NCBI GenBank assembly: GCA_026391235.1
Contig: JAPLDV010000205.1
Coordinates: 1 to 7,933, forward strand
Source of the DNA: Bacteroidia bacterium
GTDB taxonomy: Bacteria; Bacteroidota; Bacteroidia; Bacteroidales; UBA12481
Direction: 5' to 3'
Length of the DNA stretch: 7,933 nt
In this document: piece by piece, positions 1-7,695 of the stretch
Layout: each line of letters starts with the position of its first letter
Numbering within the stretch: the stretch's first letter is position 1
Program-made: the position numbers and the translations under genes
Notes under the pieces: generated by a model
The model's input: the letters and a program-made list of their open reading frames with translations, nothing else
What the model was told of the DNA's origin: nothing
Databases searched by the model: none

Positions 1-7
1 TGCCTCC

Positions 8-1394
<1,387 letters not shown>

Positions 1395-1468
1395 TCAATG
1401 GTTTTAGTGCCCAAAATTTAGTGGATTTTTAAATAGAAAAATACGATTTTGAAAATATTTTCCTTAAA

Positions 1469-2581
1469 TTAATTATCGGTACGGGCATAAAGTTTACCAG
1501 GCATTGCTTGGATTAATCCCTTGAATTCCAGACTTAAAAGAAGAAAAGAAACCCGTTGAACCGGAAACTCTGCCAACCGGCAGATATGGTCGACCGACAA
1601 AGGCGGCCCCAACAACAATTTAAAGATGGTCATTTCATCAGGATCGAGCTGTTCAAACAGCATGGGCTCTGAGGGGAGTTTCTTTGCCGGATCCTGGTTC
1701 CAGTCCAAAAGGTATTCAATATCTGCGGCACTCTCCACCAATGAAGCCTGATTGGTACGGATCAGGTAGTTACAACCTTTCGACATGAGATCGTCGGGCC
1801 GGCCGGGTACAACCAGTACGTCACGGTCATAAGAATTGGCCATCTCGGCGGTAGCCATGGCCCCTCCTTTAATGCCGGATTCAATCACCAGTGTAGCTTC
1901 CGTGAGGCCGGCAATGATCCGGTTACGGCGAATGAAATTCTTAGGCTCTGGCAAGTTGTAACTGAAAAAATCGGAAATCAGCCCACCCTGTTCAGTAATT
2001 CTATTTGCGATTTGCCGGTGGACGGCTGGATACATGGTGTGAAACCCATGACCCAGAACGGCAATTGTTTTTAAGCCTGATTCCAGTGCGGTTATATGGG
2101 CTTGTATATCAATTCCATAAGCCAGGCCAGATGTGATTACCACCGGATGGCCTTTCTCCGCTAACCCCTTGATCAGGTCGCGGGTGATCTGTTTTCCCCG
2201 CGTTGTGGGGTTGCGGGTGCCTACCACACTGAGCATGCGGAAGCCTTGCTCCGGAAGTTCACCTCGCAGGAAAATGACAATTGGTGCATCCGGGCATTGG
2301 GCCAGCCGGGCCGGATAATCTTCATCGAACAGAAAACGGCATTGCAAACGCTCCTTTTCTAAAAAGCGGATCTCCTCTTCAGCCCGCCTGAGTGTTTCGA
2401 AATGAAGTAACCGGTCAGCCAGAAGTGTTCCGATCCCATGTATCGACATCAGATCGCGGCGTTTGAGCCTGAAAATCTCTTCTGCAGTTGAGCATCGCGC
2501 CATAAGCGCCCGTGCAATATTGGCCCCGATACCCGGTATCAGTGCCAATGCCAGTTTTGGTATAAGTGTATTTGCATCCAT
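1469..2581 (-). CDS. dprA: DNA-processing protein DprA (Smf family)
   Basis: DprA binds incoming single-stranded DNA and loads RecA during natural transformation; it is also kept by many bacteria not known to be competent. The 370-residue product shows the full three-part architecture. An N-terminal helix-hairpin-helix region includes LIPGIGA (about 14-20) and SIHGIGTLLA (about 46-55). The central Rossmann-like DprA domain includes VVGTRNPTTRG (119-129), ITSGLAYGIDIQAH (149-162), IAVLGHG (173-179), NFIRRNRIIAG (215-225), the phosphate-binding SGIKGGAMATA (235-245) and the VVPGRP strand (257-262). A C-terminal winged-helix-like tail (about 305-365) ends the protein. The ATG start gives MDANTLIPKLAL, a typical beginning. 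It lies 73 bp downstream of the second TPR/membrane gene on the same strand, so cotranscription is possible. All key motifs are intact. Confidence 0.96.
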   Translation of the reverse strand: MDANTLIPKLALALIPGIGANIARALMARCSTAEEIFRLKRRDLMSIHGIGTLLADRLLHFETLRRAEEEIRFLEKERLQCRFLFDEDYPARLAQCPDAPIVIFLRGELPEQGFRMLSVVGTRNPTTRGKQITRDLIKGLAEKGHPVVITSGLAYGIDIQAHITALESGLKTIAVLGHGFHTMYPAVHRQIANRITEQGGLISDFFSYNLPEPKNFIRRNRIIAGLTEATLVIESGIKGGAMATAEMANSYDRDVLVVPGRPDDLMSKGCNYLIRTNQASLVESAADIEYLLDWNQDPAKKLPSEPMLFEQLDPDEMTIFKLLLGPPLSVDHICRLAEFPVQRVSFLLLSLEFKGLIQAMPGKLYARTDN

Positions 2582-2654
2582 ATATTGGTTATAGATGCAA
2601 TCTCAATGACTAAATGGAGGAATTGATCAGATAGACGGATAATTTTTTTCTTTT

Positions 2655-3506
2655 TCAGGGATGTAGCTGTTTCCCGTTGGCGATAGTGGATAATACCTTA
2701 TTGAATTTCAGGCTTCGATTTTCCGACCGCTTTTTTTGGGCGAGATAGCCGGCTTGCCGGAATCCTCCCTGGTAATATCTCTGAAACCACGGCAATGCAG
2801 TAAAGAGAGCATCGACCGGAGATGTTGCGGCAGCAATATAAAAGCCAAGGCCAACAAACAATCCGGAAAGTAAAAATGAATTGATGCCCGTCCATATTTC
2901 TCCTGAATAGATCTGACCGGTGCCCGGGATAATAATGCTTAACCAGGATGCCAGCTTTGGATTTGGACGGAGGAAATGTCTGGTATCGGCAAATATCTCC
3001 CGGATCTTTTGTTGACTCAGGGAATCTTCGGCAGCCTTTTCAAAGTACATGCCGGCCTTTTTAAAATCCTCGAGCCCAAACCAGGTCATGCCGAAGTAAA
3101 AGTTGCGCTTCTTTTCAAAGTCCTTGCTCAGTACTTCATCCAGACGGAGCAGCTCTATCAAAGCAAAATTATAATTACGGCTTCTCAGGTAACAGGCAGA
3201 TTTCCGGAACAGCACCTCTTTTTTTAAACTGTCGTTGGTTTGGGCAAAGTAGCTGTGATCGTAAAATTCCAGTGCTTTATCCAGATCGCCATCGGAAATA
3301 AAGCAGTCCGCGATACGGCTAAGGATCTCCGCATCCACGGATCTGTTAAAGAAAGCGGTTCTTTGGTAAGCAGGTGAGGCTTCATCCAGGTTGCCTGCCG
3401 AATACAGGCTGTCGGCATAGGCGCGTGTTTCGTCAACCGTTTGAGCTGGCGCGAAAGCCGCAAAAATAACCAGGCTAACGAGTAAATAATATATCTTCAG
3501 TTTCAT
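2655..3506 (-). CDS. Exported TPR-like protein with C-terminal PGxGxIY membrane module (second paralogue)
   Basis: I do not recognise a named gene. The open frame extends 74 codons further upstream, but that part overlaps the preceding gene and has no protein-like character. The ATG at 3506 starts a clear Sec signal peptide (MKLKIYYLLVSLVIFAAFAPAQ), giving 283 residues with cleavage probably before Q22. Residues 25-180 are helical and TPR-like, with repeat-style segments such as YADSLYSAGNLDEAS, ISDGDLDKALEFYDHS and FGLEDFKKAGMYFEKA. The C-terminus carries LSIIIPGTGQIYSGEIWTGINSF (about 189-211) followed by another hydrophobic segment (about 212-228). This is the glycine motif of TM2/DUF5683-like membrane modules; that family link is from memory. 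Its start lies 32 bp inside the end of the preceding gene, which encodes a protein of the same layout. Function unknown; a scaffold role beside the YidD-like protein is inference. Confidence 0.85.
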   Translation of the reverse strand: MKLKIYYLLVSLVIFAAFAPAQTVDETRAYADSLYSAGNLDEASPAYQRTAFFNRSVDAEILSRIADCFISDGDLDKALEFYDHSYFAQTNDSLKKEVLFRKSACYLRSRNYNFALIELLRLDEVLSKDFEKKRNFYFGMTWFGLEDFKKAGMYFEKAAEDSLSQQKIREIFADTRHFLRPNPKLASWLSIIIPGTGQIYSGEIWTGINSFLLSGLFVGLGFYIAAATSPVDALFTALPWFQRYYQGGFRQAGYLAQKKRSENRSLKFNKVLSTIANGKQLHP

Positions 3507-4359
3507 GCCTGATCCGATCGACTTGGTTTGAATTATAGGTCTTTGCTGATTTCCAGGAGCCAAAGAGATTAGCTGAATAGAAACCGATTGCCAGGCTGCC
3601 GAAAATCCATCCGGTGACACTGTTGATACCATTTTTTGAAAACCCCCGGTACGATTGCCAGGCATTAGTGGCCACAAACAGAAACGACACAAACCCGTCC
3701 TTCCAGTCGCGCGAATAGATTTTTCCAAGTCCCGGAACCAGCGTTGAAAGAGCTAAGGAGGCAGCTGGACTTTTCCGGTGCACGTTTTCTGATTTGGCAT
3801 AAAGGTCCAGGAGCCGGGCATCAGTGACGATAGCTAAGGATGATTCCCGGGCTTTCCCGGTCCGGCTGTTCCACTTTCCTTCCAGGAGCCATGCTCCAAG
3901 CTCATAATCTGATTTTTCGGCATGGGTTAGTCCTGCCGACCGTGCGATGACTGAATGGAACGATGGGTAATCTCCCTGTACCAGAGTGAGTTGAATCGCT
4001 TCCAGGGAGAAAGGACGTGACAGCGATCCGGCGGGATACCAACGTGTTAACTTCTTCCAGGCCTCACCCGGTTTTTGGCTAAGCCGGTAGGATTTTAAAA
4101 GGTTCAGACGTGCAAGTGTATCTCCCGGACTAAAAAAAAGAACGCGTTCCCATTCAGTGGTGGCCAGTTGAAACTGGTGCGATTGCATCAGGTATTGGGC
4201 AAATTCCCGGGAATGTGGTTCATCAAAGATATTCTGGCACTTAAGGGTACCGGGCAGCAGCAGAAGCAGCAGCAGAGGCAGTTGTAGTTGTTGTTGCAGG
4301 GTGAGCAGGTCAATGGCGAATCTTTTCAACCGGGTCATAATATCGCTGGCTTGGTTCAT
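3475..4359 (-). CDS. Exported TPR-like protein with C-terminal PGxGxIY membrane module (first paralogue)
   Basis: No named gene recognised. Starting at the ATG at 4359 it is 294 residues; an ATG at 4338 (MTRLKRF...) gives 287 and a shorter, more normal signal-peptide n-region, and I cannot choose between them. A hydrophobic core of seven leucines after LQLP is followed by PGTLKC|Q, a plausible signal peptidase I site; the cysteine lacks a good lipobox, so a lipoprotein is unlikely. The middle (about 48-190) is helical with TPR-like pairs (FAQYLMQSHQFQLATTEWERVLFF). The C-terminus has LSTLVPGLGKIYSRDWKDG (about 204-222) and two hydrophobic segments ending FYSANLFGSWKSAKTYN. The next gene shows the same order of parts, including PGxGxIYS and an R..FF pattern in the first helical pair, so the two look like an old tandem duplication. 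The start overlaps the YidD-like gene by 50 (or 29) bp. Confidence 0.85.
   Translation of the reverse strand: MNQASDIMTRLKRFAIDLLTLQQQLQLPLLLLLLLPGTLKCQNIFDEPHSREFAQYLMQSHQFQLATTEWERVLFFSPGDTLARLNLLKSYRLSQKPGEAWKKLTRWYPAGSLSRPFSLEAIQLTLVQGDYPSFHSVIARSAGLTHAEKSDYELGAWLLEGKWNSRTGKARESSLAIVTDARLLDLYAKSENVHRKSPAASLALSTLVPGLGKIYSRDWKDGFVSFLFVATNAWQSYRGFSKNGINSVTGWIFGSLAIGFYSANLFGSWKSAKTYNSNQVDRIRHETEDILFTR
4255..4299 (-). repeat. CTG/CAA-type triplet tract coding the signal-peptide core
   Basis: The coding strand is dominated by CAA, CTG and CTT triplets that encode QQQLQLPLLLLLLL. The repeat period matches the reading frame, so slippage would lengthen or shorten the hydrophobic core without a frameshift. 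It lies entirely within the first paralogue's signal peptide, just downstream of the yidD stop. Confidence 0.6.
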
Positions 4360-4717
4360 GAATCTGGTATTTCTCAGGACTGATGCCGTTGCAGCGGGTT
4401 AAGCGGTCGATCGCATCAAGAACGCCGATAAGGCCGTTGGTTTGAATTGTATTGAGTGCATAAACGGAGCAACTTGGATAAAAGGTGCATTTTGCTCCGT
4501 CCTGCGATGAAATAAAGGTTTTGTAAAAGACAAATCCTCCTGTCAGGATCAGCCGGAATTCGTTGGCAGGATCAACCTTCAGGGAATGATCGGGTTTGCT
4601 TTCAGCTGGCTTGAACAGTTTGCTGAAACTCCTCACTTCATCAGGTGTTTGGGCATGCAGGATACAGGTGAAGGCCTGAAGTATTATAAAAATACTTGTT
4701 ATCGTTCTCAATTTCAT
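4310..4717 (-). CDS. yidD: YidD-family protein with N-terminal signal peptide
   Basis: The YidD family (membrane protein insertion efficiency factor) assists YidC/Sec-dependent insertion and is usually a short protein of about 70-90 residues on the cytoplasmic membrane face. Here the ATG at 4717 gives 135 residues; a TTG one codon upstream is less likely. Residues 1-23 form a signal peptide ending CILHAQ, followed by a charged linker (24-52). The YidD core runs from about 54 to 131: LILTGGFVFYKTFISS, then GAKCTFYPSCSVYAL with C77 and C83, a helix LIGVLDAIDRLTRC ending in C109, and YYDPVE at the C-terminus, the family's usual YDPV ending. Compared with classical YidD there is an insertion of about eight residues between C109 and YYDPV. 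It lies 47 bp after the small membrane protein gene and overlaps the next gene. The family call is firm; whether it does the classical job is uncertain because of the signal peptide. Confidence 0.88.
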   Translation of the reverse strand: MKLRTITSIFIILQAFTCILHAQTPDEVRSFSKLFKPAESKPDHSLKVDPANEFRLILTGGFVFYKTFISSQDGAKCTFYPSCSVYALNTIQTNGLIGVLDAIDRLTRCNGISPEKYQIHEPSQRYYDPVEKIRH

Positions 4718-4764
4718 CAATCATAACATTTTTAATTGTTGTTAACCGGTAGCTGGTTTCTTGT

Positions 4765-5241
4765 TCAACCCTTTGAGCTGGTTCCATGGGGACATAAATC
4801 ATTCAGATATTCTTCCAGTTTGCGGGTGGTTTCCTTTCCAAAAAGGGAGATGGAAACCGGTGGATAGGATGCATCTTCTCCGTTGATGCTTTCATGTAAA
4901 ATCAATTCCTTTCTGAGCCCGAACAAAATTGTTTTAACCTCAAATTTCAACAGTTTATCAAATGAGATATCGATACGTTTGAAATTGGAAGTCATGGGGC
5001 TGAGCGGGTAATACAAAACGGTAATCGTGTCATTGCTGAACCGGAACCTGACAGATTTGAGTTTCAGAACGACCGTTATGCTCCAGCCCATGAGCATCAG
5101 GATTCCTGAAATGATTGTAGGGATCCAGGTGTAGATTACCAGAAAAAGTGCAAGTAAACTAGAAGCCAGTAACGAAATAAAAGGTGCGGTAATTAGAATC
5201 GCCTTAGCCTTTGATGCATTTTTGTCATTGTCTATTTCCAT
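4765..5241 (-). CDS. Small membrane protein with two N-terminal helices and a beta-rich domain
   Basis: Not recognised as a named gene. The 158-residue product begins MEIDNDKNASKAK, followed by two hydrophobic helices (about 13-37 and 39-61) separated by a short turn containing YTWIP. The remaining part (about 63-150) alternates polar and hydrophobic residues in strand-like runs (SVRFRFSNDTITVLYYPL, FKRIDISFDKLLKFEV, KELILHES, PVSISLF) and ends with a helix (KETTRKLEEYLNDL). Two membrane helices followed by such a domain resemble bacterial PH-domain membrane proteins; this is a fold-level guess. The N-terminus is not a cleavable signal, so the domain probably faces the cytoplasm. It is the first gene downstream of the repeat-filled gap and sits 47 bp ahead of the YidD-like gene, so it may belong to that transcript. 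Confidence 0.8.
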   Translation of the reverse strand: MEIDNDKNASKAKAILITAPFISLLASSLLALFLVIYTWIPTIISGILMLMGWSITVVLKLKSVRFRFSNDTITVLYYPLSPMTSNFKRIDISFDKLLKFEVKTILFGLRKELILHESINGEDASYPPVSISLFGKETTRKLEEYLNDLCPHGTSSKG

Positions 5242-5263
5242 TTCTTAACATTCTTCTTGAATC

Positions 5264-5285
5264 AGACGCAAATATGCGTCTCTAC
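5264..5285. repeat. GTAGAGACGC-family palindrome, copy 2 (one arm truncated)
   Basis: AGACGCA (5264-5270) pairs with TGCGTCT (5275-5281) around a 4-base AATA loop, and CTAC at 5282-5285 extends only the right arm. The right part, TATGCGTCTCTAC, is identical to 21-33 in copy 1. The copy lies 22 bp upstream of the small membrane protein's start codon and next to the 8-bp tandem array, in the gap after proline dehydrogenase. Confidence 0.75.
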
Positions 5286-5310
5286 GCAATTTTTACCCTC
5301 ACTCCCTTAA

Positions 5311-5366
5311 CTTCCTCACTTCCTCACTTCCTCACTTCCTCACGCCCTCACTTCCTCACGCCCTCA
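5311..5366. repeat. Seven-unit 8-bp tandem array (CTTCCTCA / CGCCCTCA)
   Basis: Seven consecutive 8-bp units: four CTTCCTCA (5311-5342), then CGCCCTCA, CTTCCTCA and CGCCCTCA. Diverged sequence of the same kind lies on the left side (5297-5310). On the minus strand each unit reads TGAGGAAG or TGAGGGCG, so every unit carries a TGA. Because 8 is not a multiple of 3, successive units place TGA in all three frames. The proline dehydrogenase frame stops at the TGA at 5356-5358, inside the array. Confidence 0.9.
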
Positions 5367-6528
5367 CCTCTTTTCTTCTTCTGTACTCCTTTCGCGCCAT
5401 TCGCAGCTCCCTGCTGCTTTGGCCTGCAACAGCGGTGTTTTCTTCGGCGCGGCGGATGAGGTAGGGCAGGACATGCCTTACCGGCCCATAAGGCAGATAT
5501 TTGGCCACATTGTAGCCGGCTGCGCTGAGGTTGAAGCTTACATGGTCGCTCATTCCGAAAAGTTGGCTGAACCAGATTTTCGGTTCATCTTTGGCAAGGC
5601 CTTTTTGCTCCATGAGTTCGGTGAGCAGGCGGTTGGATTCTTCGTTGTGGGTGCCATTGAAAACAGATATCCTGTCGAGATGATCAATCGTGAATCGCAG
5701 TCCGTCGTCGTACATCCTGTCGGTAGTTGGTTTATCGGGATTAATCGGACTTGGATATCCGTATTTTAAGGCACGGGCACGTTCGCGCTCCATATATGCA
5801 CCACGTACAAATTTGATACCCAGATAATAATTTCCCTCAACGGCTTTCCGGTACGACTCCTTCAGGAATTCGAGCCGGTCGGTGCGATACATTTGCAGTG
5901 TATTGTATACCAAGGCTTTCTCCTGGTTGTACTTTTCCATCATATGGGTAACCACTTCATCGATCAATGGTTGAAACTTGACATCCTCCGCATCCACCAT
6001 GATTGGAACATCAGCATCGAAAGCGGCCTTGCAGAGGATTTCGACCCGTTCCCGGAACTTGTCGGCTTCTGTCAAATCATCAACAGAAGACAGGGTACCC
6101 TGACTTCCTTTTTCCAGGATGTGATTGAGTGTAAAAGCAGTAGGTTTGAATACTGTAAAAGGAATATTCCGGTTTAGACGGGCATTTTCAATCGTCCGGA
6201 GCGTTTCTTCAAGAGCTGCCCGGATGGCTGTCGGGCTCTCACCGCCTTCCACGGAGTAATCGAGAATACAATTGACCCCGAATTTTTCAATTTTTCGGGA
6301 GACTTTCATGCACTCATCGATGGTTTCCCCTCCGCAAAAATGACGGTAAATCGTAGGTTTAACCAGCCATGATACAGGCAGGTGCAGTTTCAGAGCCAAA
6401 TAGGTGATTTTTTTACCTAACCGAACGAGATTAGGATTTCCAACCATTCTGAAAAGCCAATATGCAAATTTCAATTCCCGGTCGGATTTATACCGGAACG
6501 CGATCTCCAGATTATCAAACTGAATCAT
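5356..6528 (-). CDS. Proline dehydrogenase (monofunctional, FAD-dependent)
   Basis: Oxidises L-proline to delta-1-pyrroline-5-carboxylate with FAD, the first step of proline breakdown to glutamate. The ATG at 6528 gives 390 residues; an in-frame TTG seven codons upstream is open but would begin before the family's usual MIQFDN-type N-terminus. Landmarks along the (beta/alpha)8 barrel: CGGETIDEC (65-73), LDYSVEGGE (89-97), MVDAEDVKFQP (177-187), VYNTLQMYRTDR (207-218), GIKFVRGAYMERERARA (237-253), FNGTHNEESN (290-299), FSQLFGMSD (320-328), and the C-terminal LIRRAEENTAVAGQSSREL (357-375) that holds the substrate-contacting RRxxEN motif. There is no fused or adjacent P5C dehydrogenase, so it is not bifunctional PutA. 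The last residues (EVRA) and stop are encoded within the 8-bp tandem array. It is divergent from aroB. Confidence 0.95.
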   Translation of the reverse strand: MIQFDNLEIAFRYKSDRELKFAYWLFRMVGNPNLVRLGKKITYLALKLHLPVSWLVKPTIYRHFCGGETIDECMKVSRKIEKFGVNCILDYSVEGGESPTAIRAALEETLRTIENARLNRNIPFTVFKPTAFTLNHILEKGSQGTLSSVDDLTEADKFRERVEILCKAAFDADVPIMVDAEDVKFQPLIDEVVTHMMEKYNQEKALVYNTLQMYRTDRLEFLKESYRKAVEGNYYLGIKFVRGAYMERERARALKYGYPSPINPDKPTTDRMYDDGLRFTIDHLDRISVFNGTHNEESNRLLTELMEQKGLAKDEPKIWFSQLFGMSDHVSFNLSAAGYNVAKYLPYGPVRHVLPYLIRRAEENTAVAGQSSRELRMARKEYRRRKEVRA

Positions 6529-6546
6529 TCCAATAGGTTTTGCTTC

Positions 6547-6554
6547 CAAAGGTA
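6547..6554 (-). promoter_or_regulatory. Candidate -7 box for proline dehydrogenase
   Basis: The minus strand reads TACCTTTG, an exact fit to the Bacteroidota -7 consensus TAnnTTTG. It ends 18 bp before the ATG at 6528, implying a short leader. No convincing TTG appears at the expected -33 position, so confidence is moderate. Confidence 0.45.
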
Positions 6555-6568
6555 GCGGAATATTTAAT

Positions 6569-6576
6569 TACCTTTC
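6569..6576 (+). promoter_or_regulatory. Candidate -7 box for aroB
   Basis: The plus strand reads TACCTTTC, seven of eight matches to TAnnTTTG. It ends 16 bp before the aroB ATG and forms the right arm of an inverted repeat (AAAGGTA 6548-6554, TACCTTT 6569-6575) shared with the opposite promoter. The nearest TTG (6540-6542) is about 26 bp upstream, wider than expected for a -33 element. Confidence 0.35.
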
Positions 6577-6592
6577 GCCAGTTTTTCTCATT

Positions 6593-7642
6593 ATGAAAAC
6601 TGTTTCCCATATCAAAGAAATTTGTTTGACCCGCGATCTGAAATCGGATCTGGAGGAGATTACTGCCGGATTTGCGGCTGAAAAGATTTTCCTCCTTTTC
6701 GAAGCCAACACCTGGAAACATTGCTGGCCGTTAATCCGGGGTTTCCGGCCGATATCTGAATCCAACGTACTGATCCTGGAGCCGGGAGAGGAGCATAAAA
6801 ATATTGACCAGGTGATGCTTGCGTGGGATGCTCTTGGCAGGGCGGGGGTCGACCGCAGTTCGCTGGTGATCAATGTTGGCGGCGGGATGCTGACCGATCT
6901 TGGAGGATTTGTTGCCAGTACTTTTAAACGTGGTTTGGCCTTTATTAATATCCCCACCACTTTGCTGGCTATGGTCGATGCAAGCGCAGGCGGTAAAAAC
7001 GGAATCAATTTCCGCGGACTGAAAAATGAGATCGGAGTGATCAGGCAACCGGAACATGTTTTTCTCCACCTTCCTTTCCTTCGCACGCTGGATCGTGAAA
7101 ACCTATTATCCGGATTTGCTGAGATGCTAAAAGCAGGACTGATAGCCGATCACGAGCTTTGGCAGGATTTGAAACTTTTCAATTTTGATAATTTCTCTGA
7201 AGAAGAACTTGGCCGGTTGATCTGGAGATCGGTGAAGATCAAAAAAGAAATCGTGGATGCTGATCCTGAGGAGCATGGGATCCGAAAAGCCCTCAATTTC
7301 GGGCATACCATCGGCCATGCCGTGGAGAGTGAATCCCTGCAAGAGGGGCAACCTCTTACGCATGGTTACGCTGTTGCTTTCGGGATGGTCATAGAAGCTA
7401 TTCTTTCGCATAACAAACTTGGACTTTCATCCGAATCGGTCATTGAGATCTTTGATACGATAAACCGTCTGTATGGAAATCCACCCGAAACAATAAAAGA
7501 TGCGGATGTGCTGTTGAAATGGATGAAATCCGATAAAAAGAACCGTGACAACCGAATCAATTTTACATTGCTCGAAAAGATTGGGAAATACCGGATTGAT
7601 TCAGAAGCGACGGAGAAGGAAATACGGCAAGCATTAGAGTAG
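6593..7642 (+). CDS. aroB: 3-dehydroquinate synthase
   Basis: Converts DAHP to 3-dehydroquinate, the second step of the shikimate route to aromatic amino acids; uses catalytic NAD and a divalent metal, usually zinc. The 349-residue product is normal length. Visible motifs are the NAD-binding VGGGMLTDLGGFVAST (95-110), FINIPTTLLAMVDASAGGKNGIN (118-139) with K135, and SGFAEMLKAG (173-182) with metal ligand E177. NFGHTIGHAVE (235-245) supplies metal ligand H238 and LTHGYAVAFGM (255-265) supplies H257; a C-terminal SDKKNRDNRINF segment (313-324) follows. Many homologues have HGEAVA where this has HGYAVA; the metal ligand histidine is unaffected. The start has no Shine-Dalgarno. It is divergent from proline dehydrogenase and convergent with the tadA-like gene, so it is probably transcribed alone here; no other shikimate gene is present. 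Confidence 0.97.
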   Translation: MKTVSHIKEICLTRDLKSDLEEITAGFAAEKIFLLFEANTWKHCWPLIRGFRPISESNVLILEPGEEHKNIDQVMLAWDALGRAGVDRSSLVINVGGGMLTDLGGFVASTFKRGLAFINIPTTLLAMVDASAGGKNGINFRGLKNEIGVIRQPEHVFLHLPFLRTLDRENLLSGFAEMLKAGLIADHELWQDLKLFNFDNFSEEELGRLIWRSVKIKKEIVDADPEEHGIRKALNFGHTIGHAVESESLQEGQPLTHGYAVAFGMVIEAILSHNKLGLSSESVIEIFDTINRLYGNPPETIKDADVLLKWMKSDKKNRDNRINFTLLEKIGKYRIDSEATEKEIRQALE

Positions 7643-7648
7643 CGTTGC

Positions 7649-7695
7649 AAGGTCCCCGCCTGCAAGGTCTCCGTTAGCGTCGAAAGGTCCCCGCC
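7649..7695. repeat. Degenerate GGTCCCCGCC direct repeats after aroB
   Basis: AAGGTCCCCGCC occurs at 7649-7660 and again at 7684-7695, with a diverged AAGGTCTCCG at 7664-7673 between them. The pattern looks like nested or partial copies of a small GC-rich intergenic repeat in the gap between two convergent genes. Confidence 0.6.

Noticed and set aside
1451..1462. GAAAATATTTTC palindrome after dprA as a terminator
   Set aside because: A 12-bp stem of nearly only A-T pairs with no loop is too weak to be a convincing intrinsic terminator.
2612..2621. GGAGGA-like sequence on the plus strand as a ribosome-binding site
   Set aside because: No plausible plus-strand reading frame follows it.
2698..2895. 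65-codon minus-strand frame inside the second paralogue
   Set aside because: A shifted-frame reading of the coding region for the membrane module; composition is not protein-like.
3507..3728. 74-codon upstream extension of the second TPR/membrane gene
   Set aside because: It overlaps the end of the first paralogue in another frame, has no family-like features, and would bury a clear signal peptide that starts at the ATG at 3506.
5269..5276. CATATTTG on the minus strand as a -7 box for the small membrane protein gene
   Set aside because: Only seven of eight matches, and the nearest upstream TTG is 10 bp away, far too close for a -33 element; it is also simply part of the palindrome.
5311..5366. 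The 8-bp array as a CRISPR array
   Set aside because: Units are directly abutting with no unique spacers, and no cas genes are present.
5419..6177. Plus-strand open frames opposite proline dehydrogenase
   Set aside because: Antisense shadows of a well-supported gene; no signal, domain or initiation context.
6568..7086. Long minus-strand open frame (172 codons) and others opposite aroB
   Set aside because: They are antisense to a complete, motif-bearing aroB gene and their translations are Ser/Pro/Ile-rich shadows without domains.
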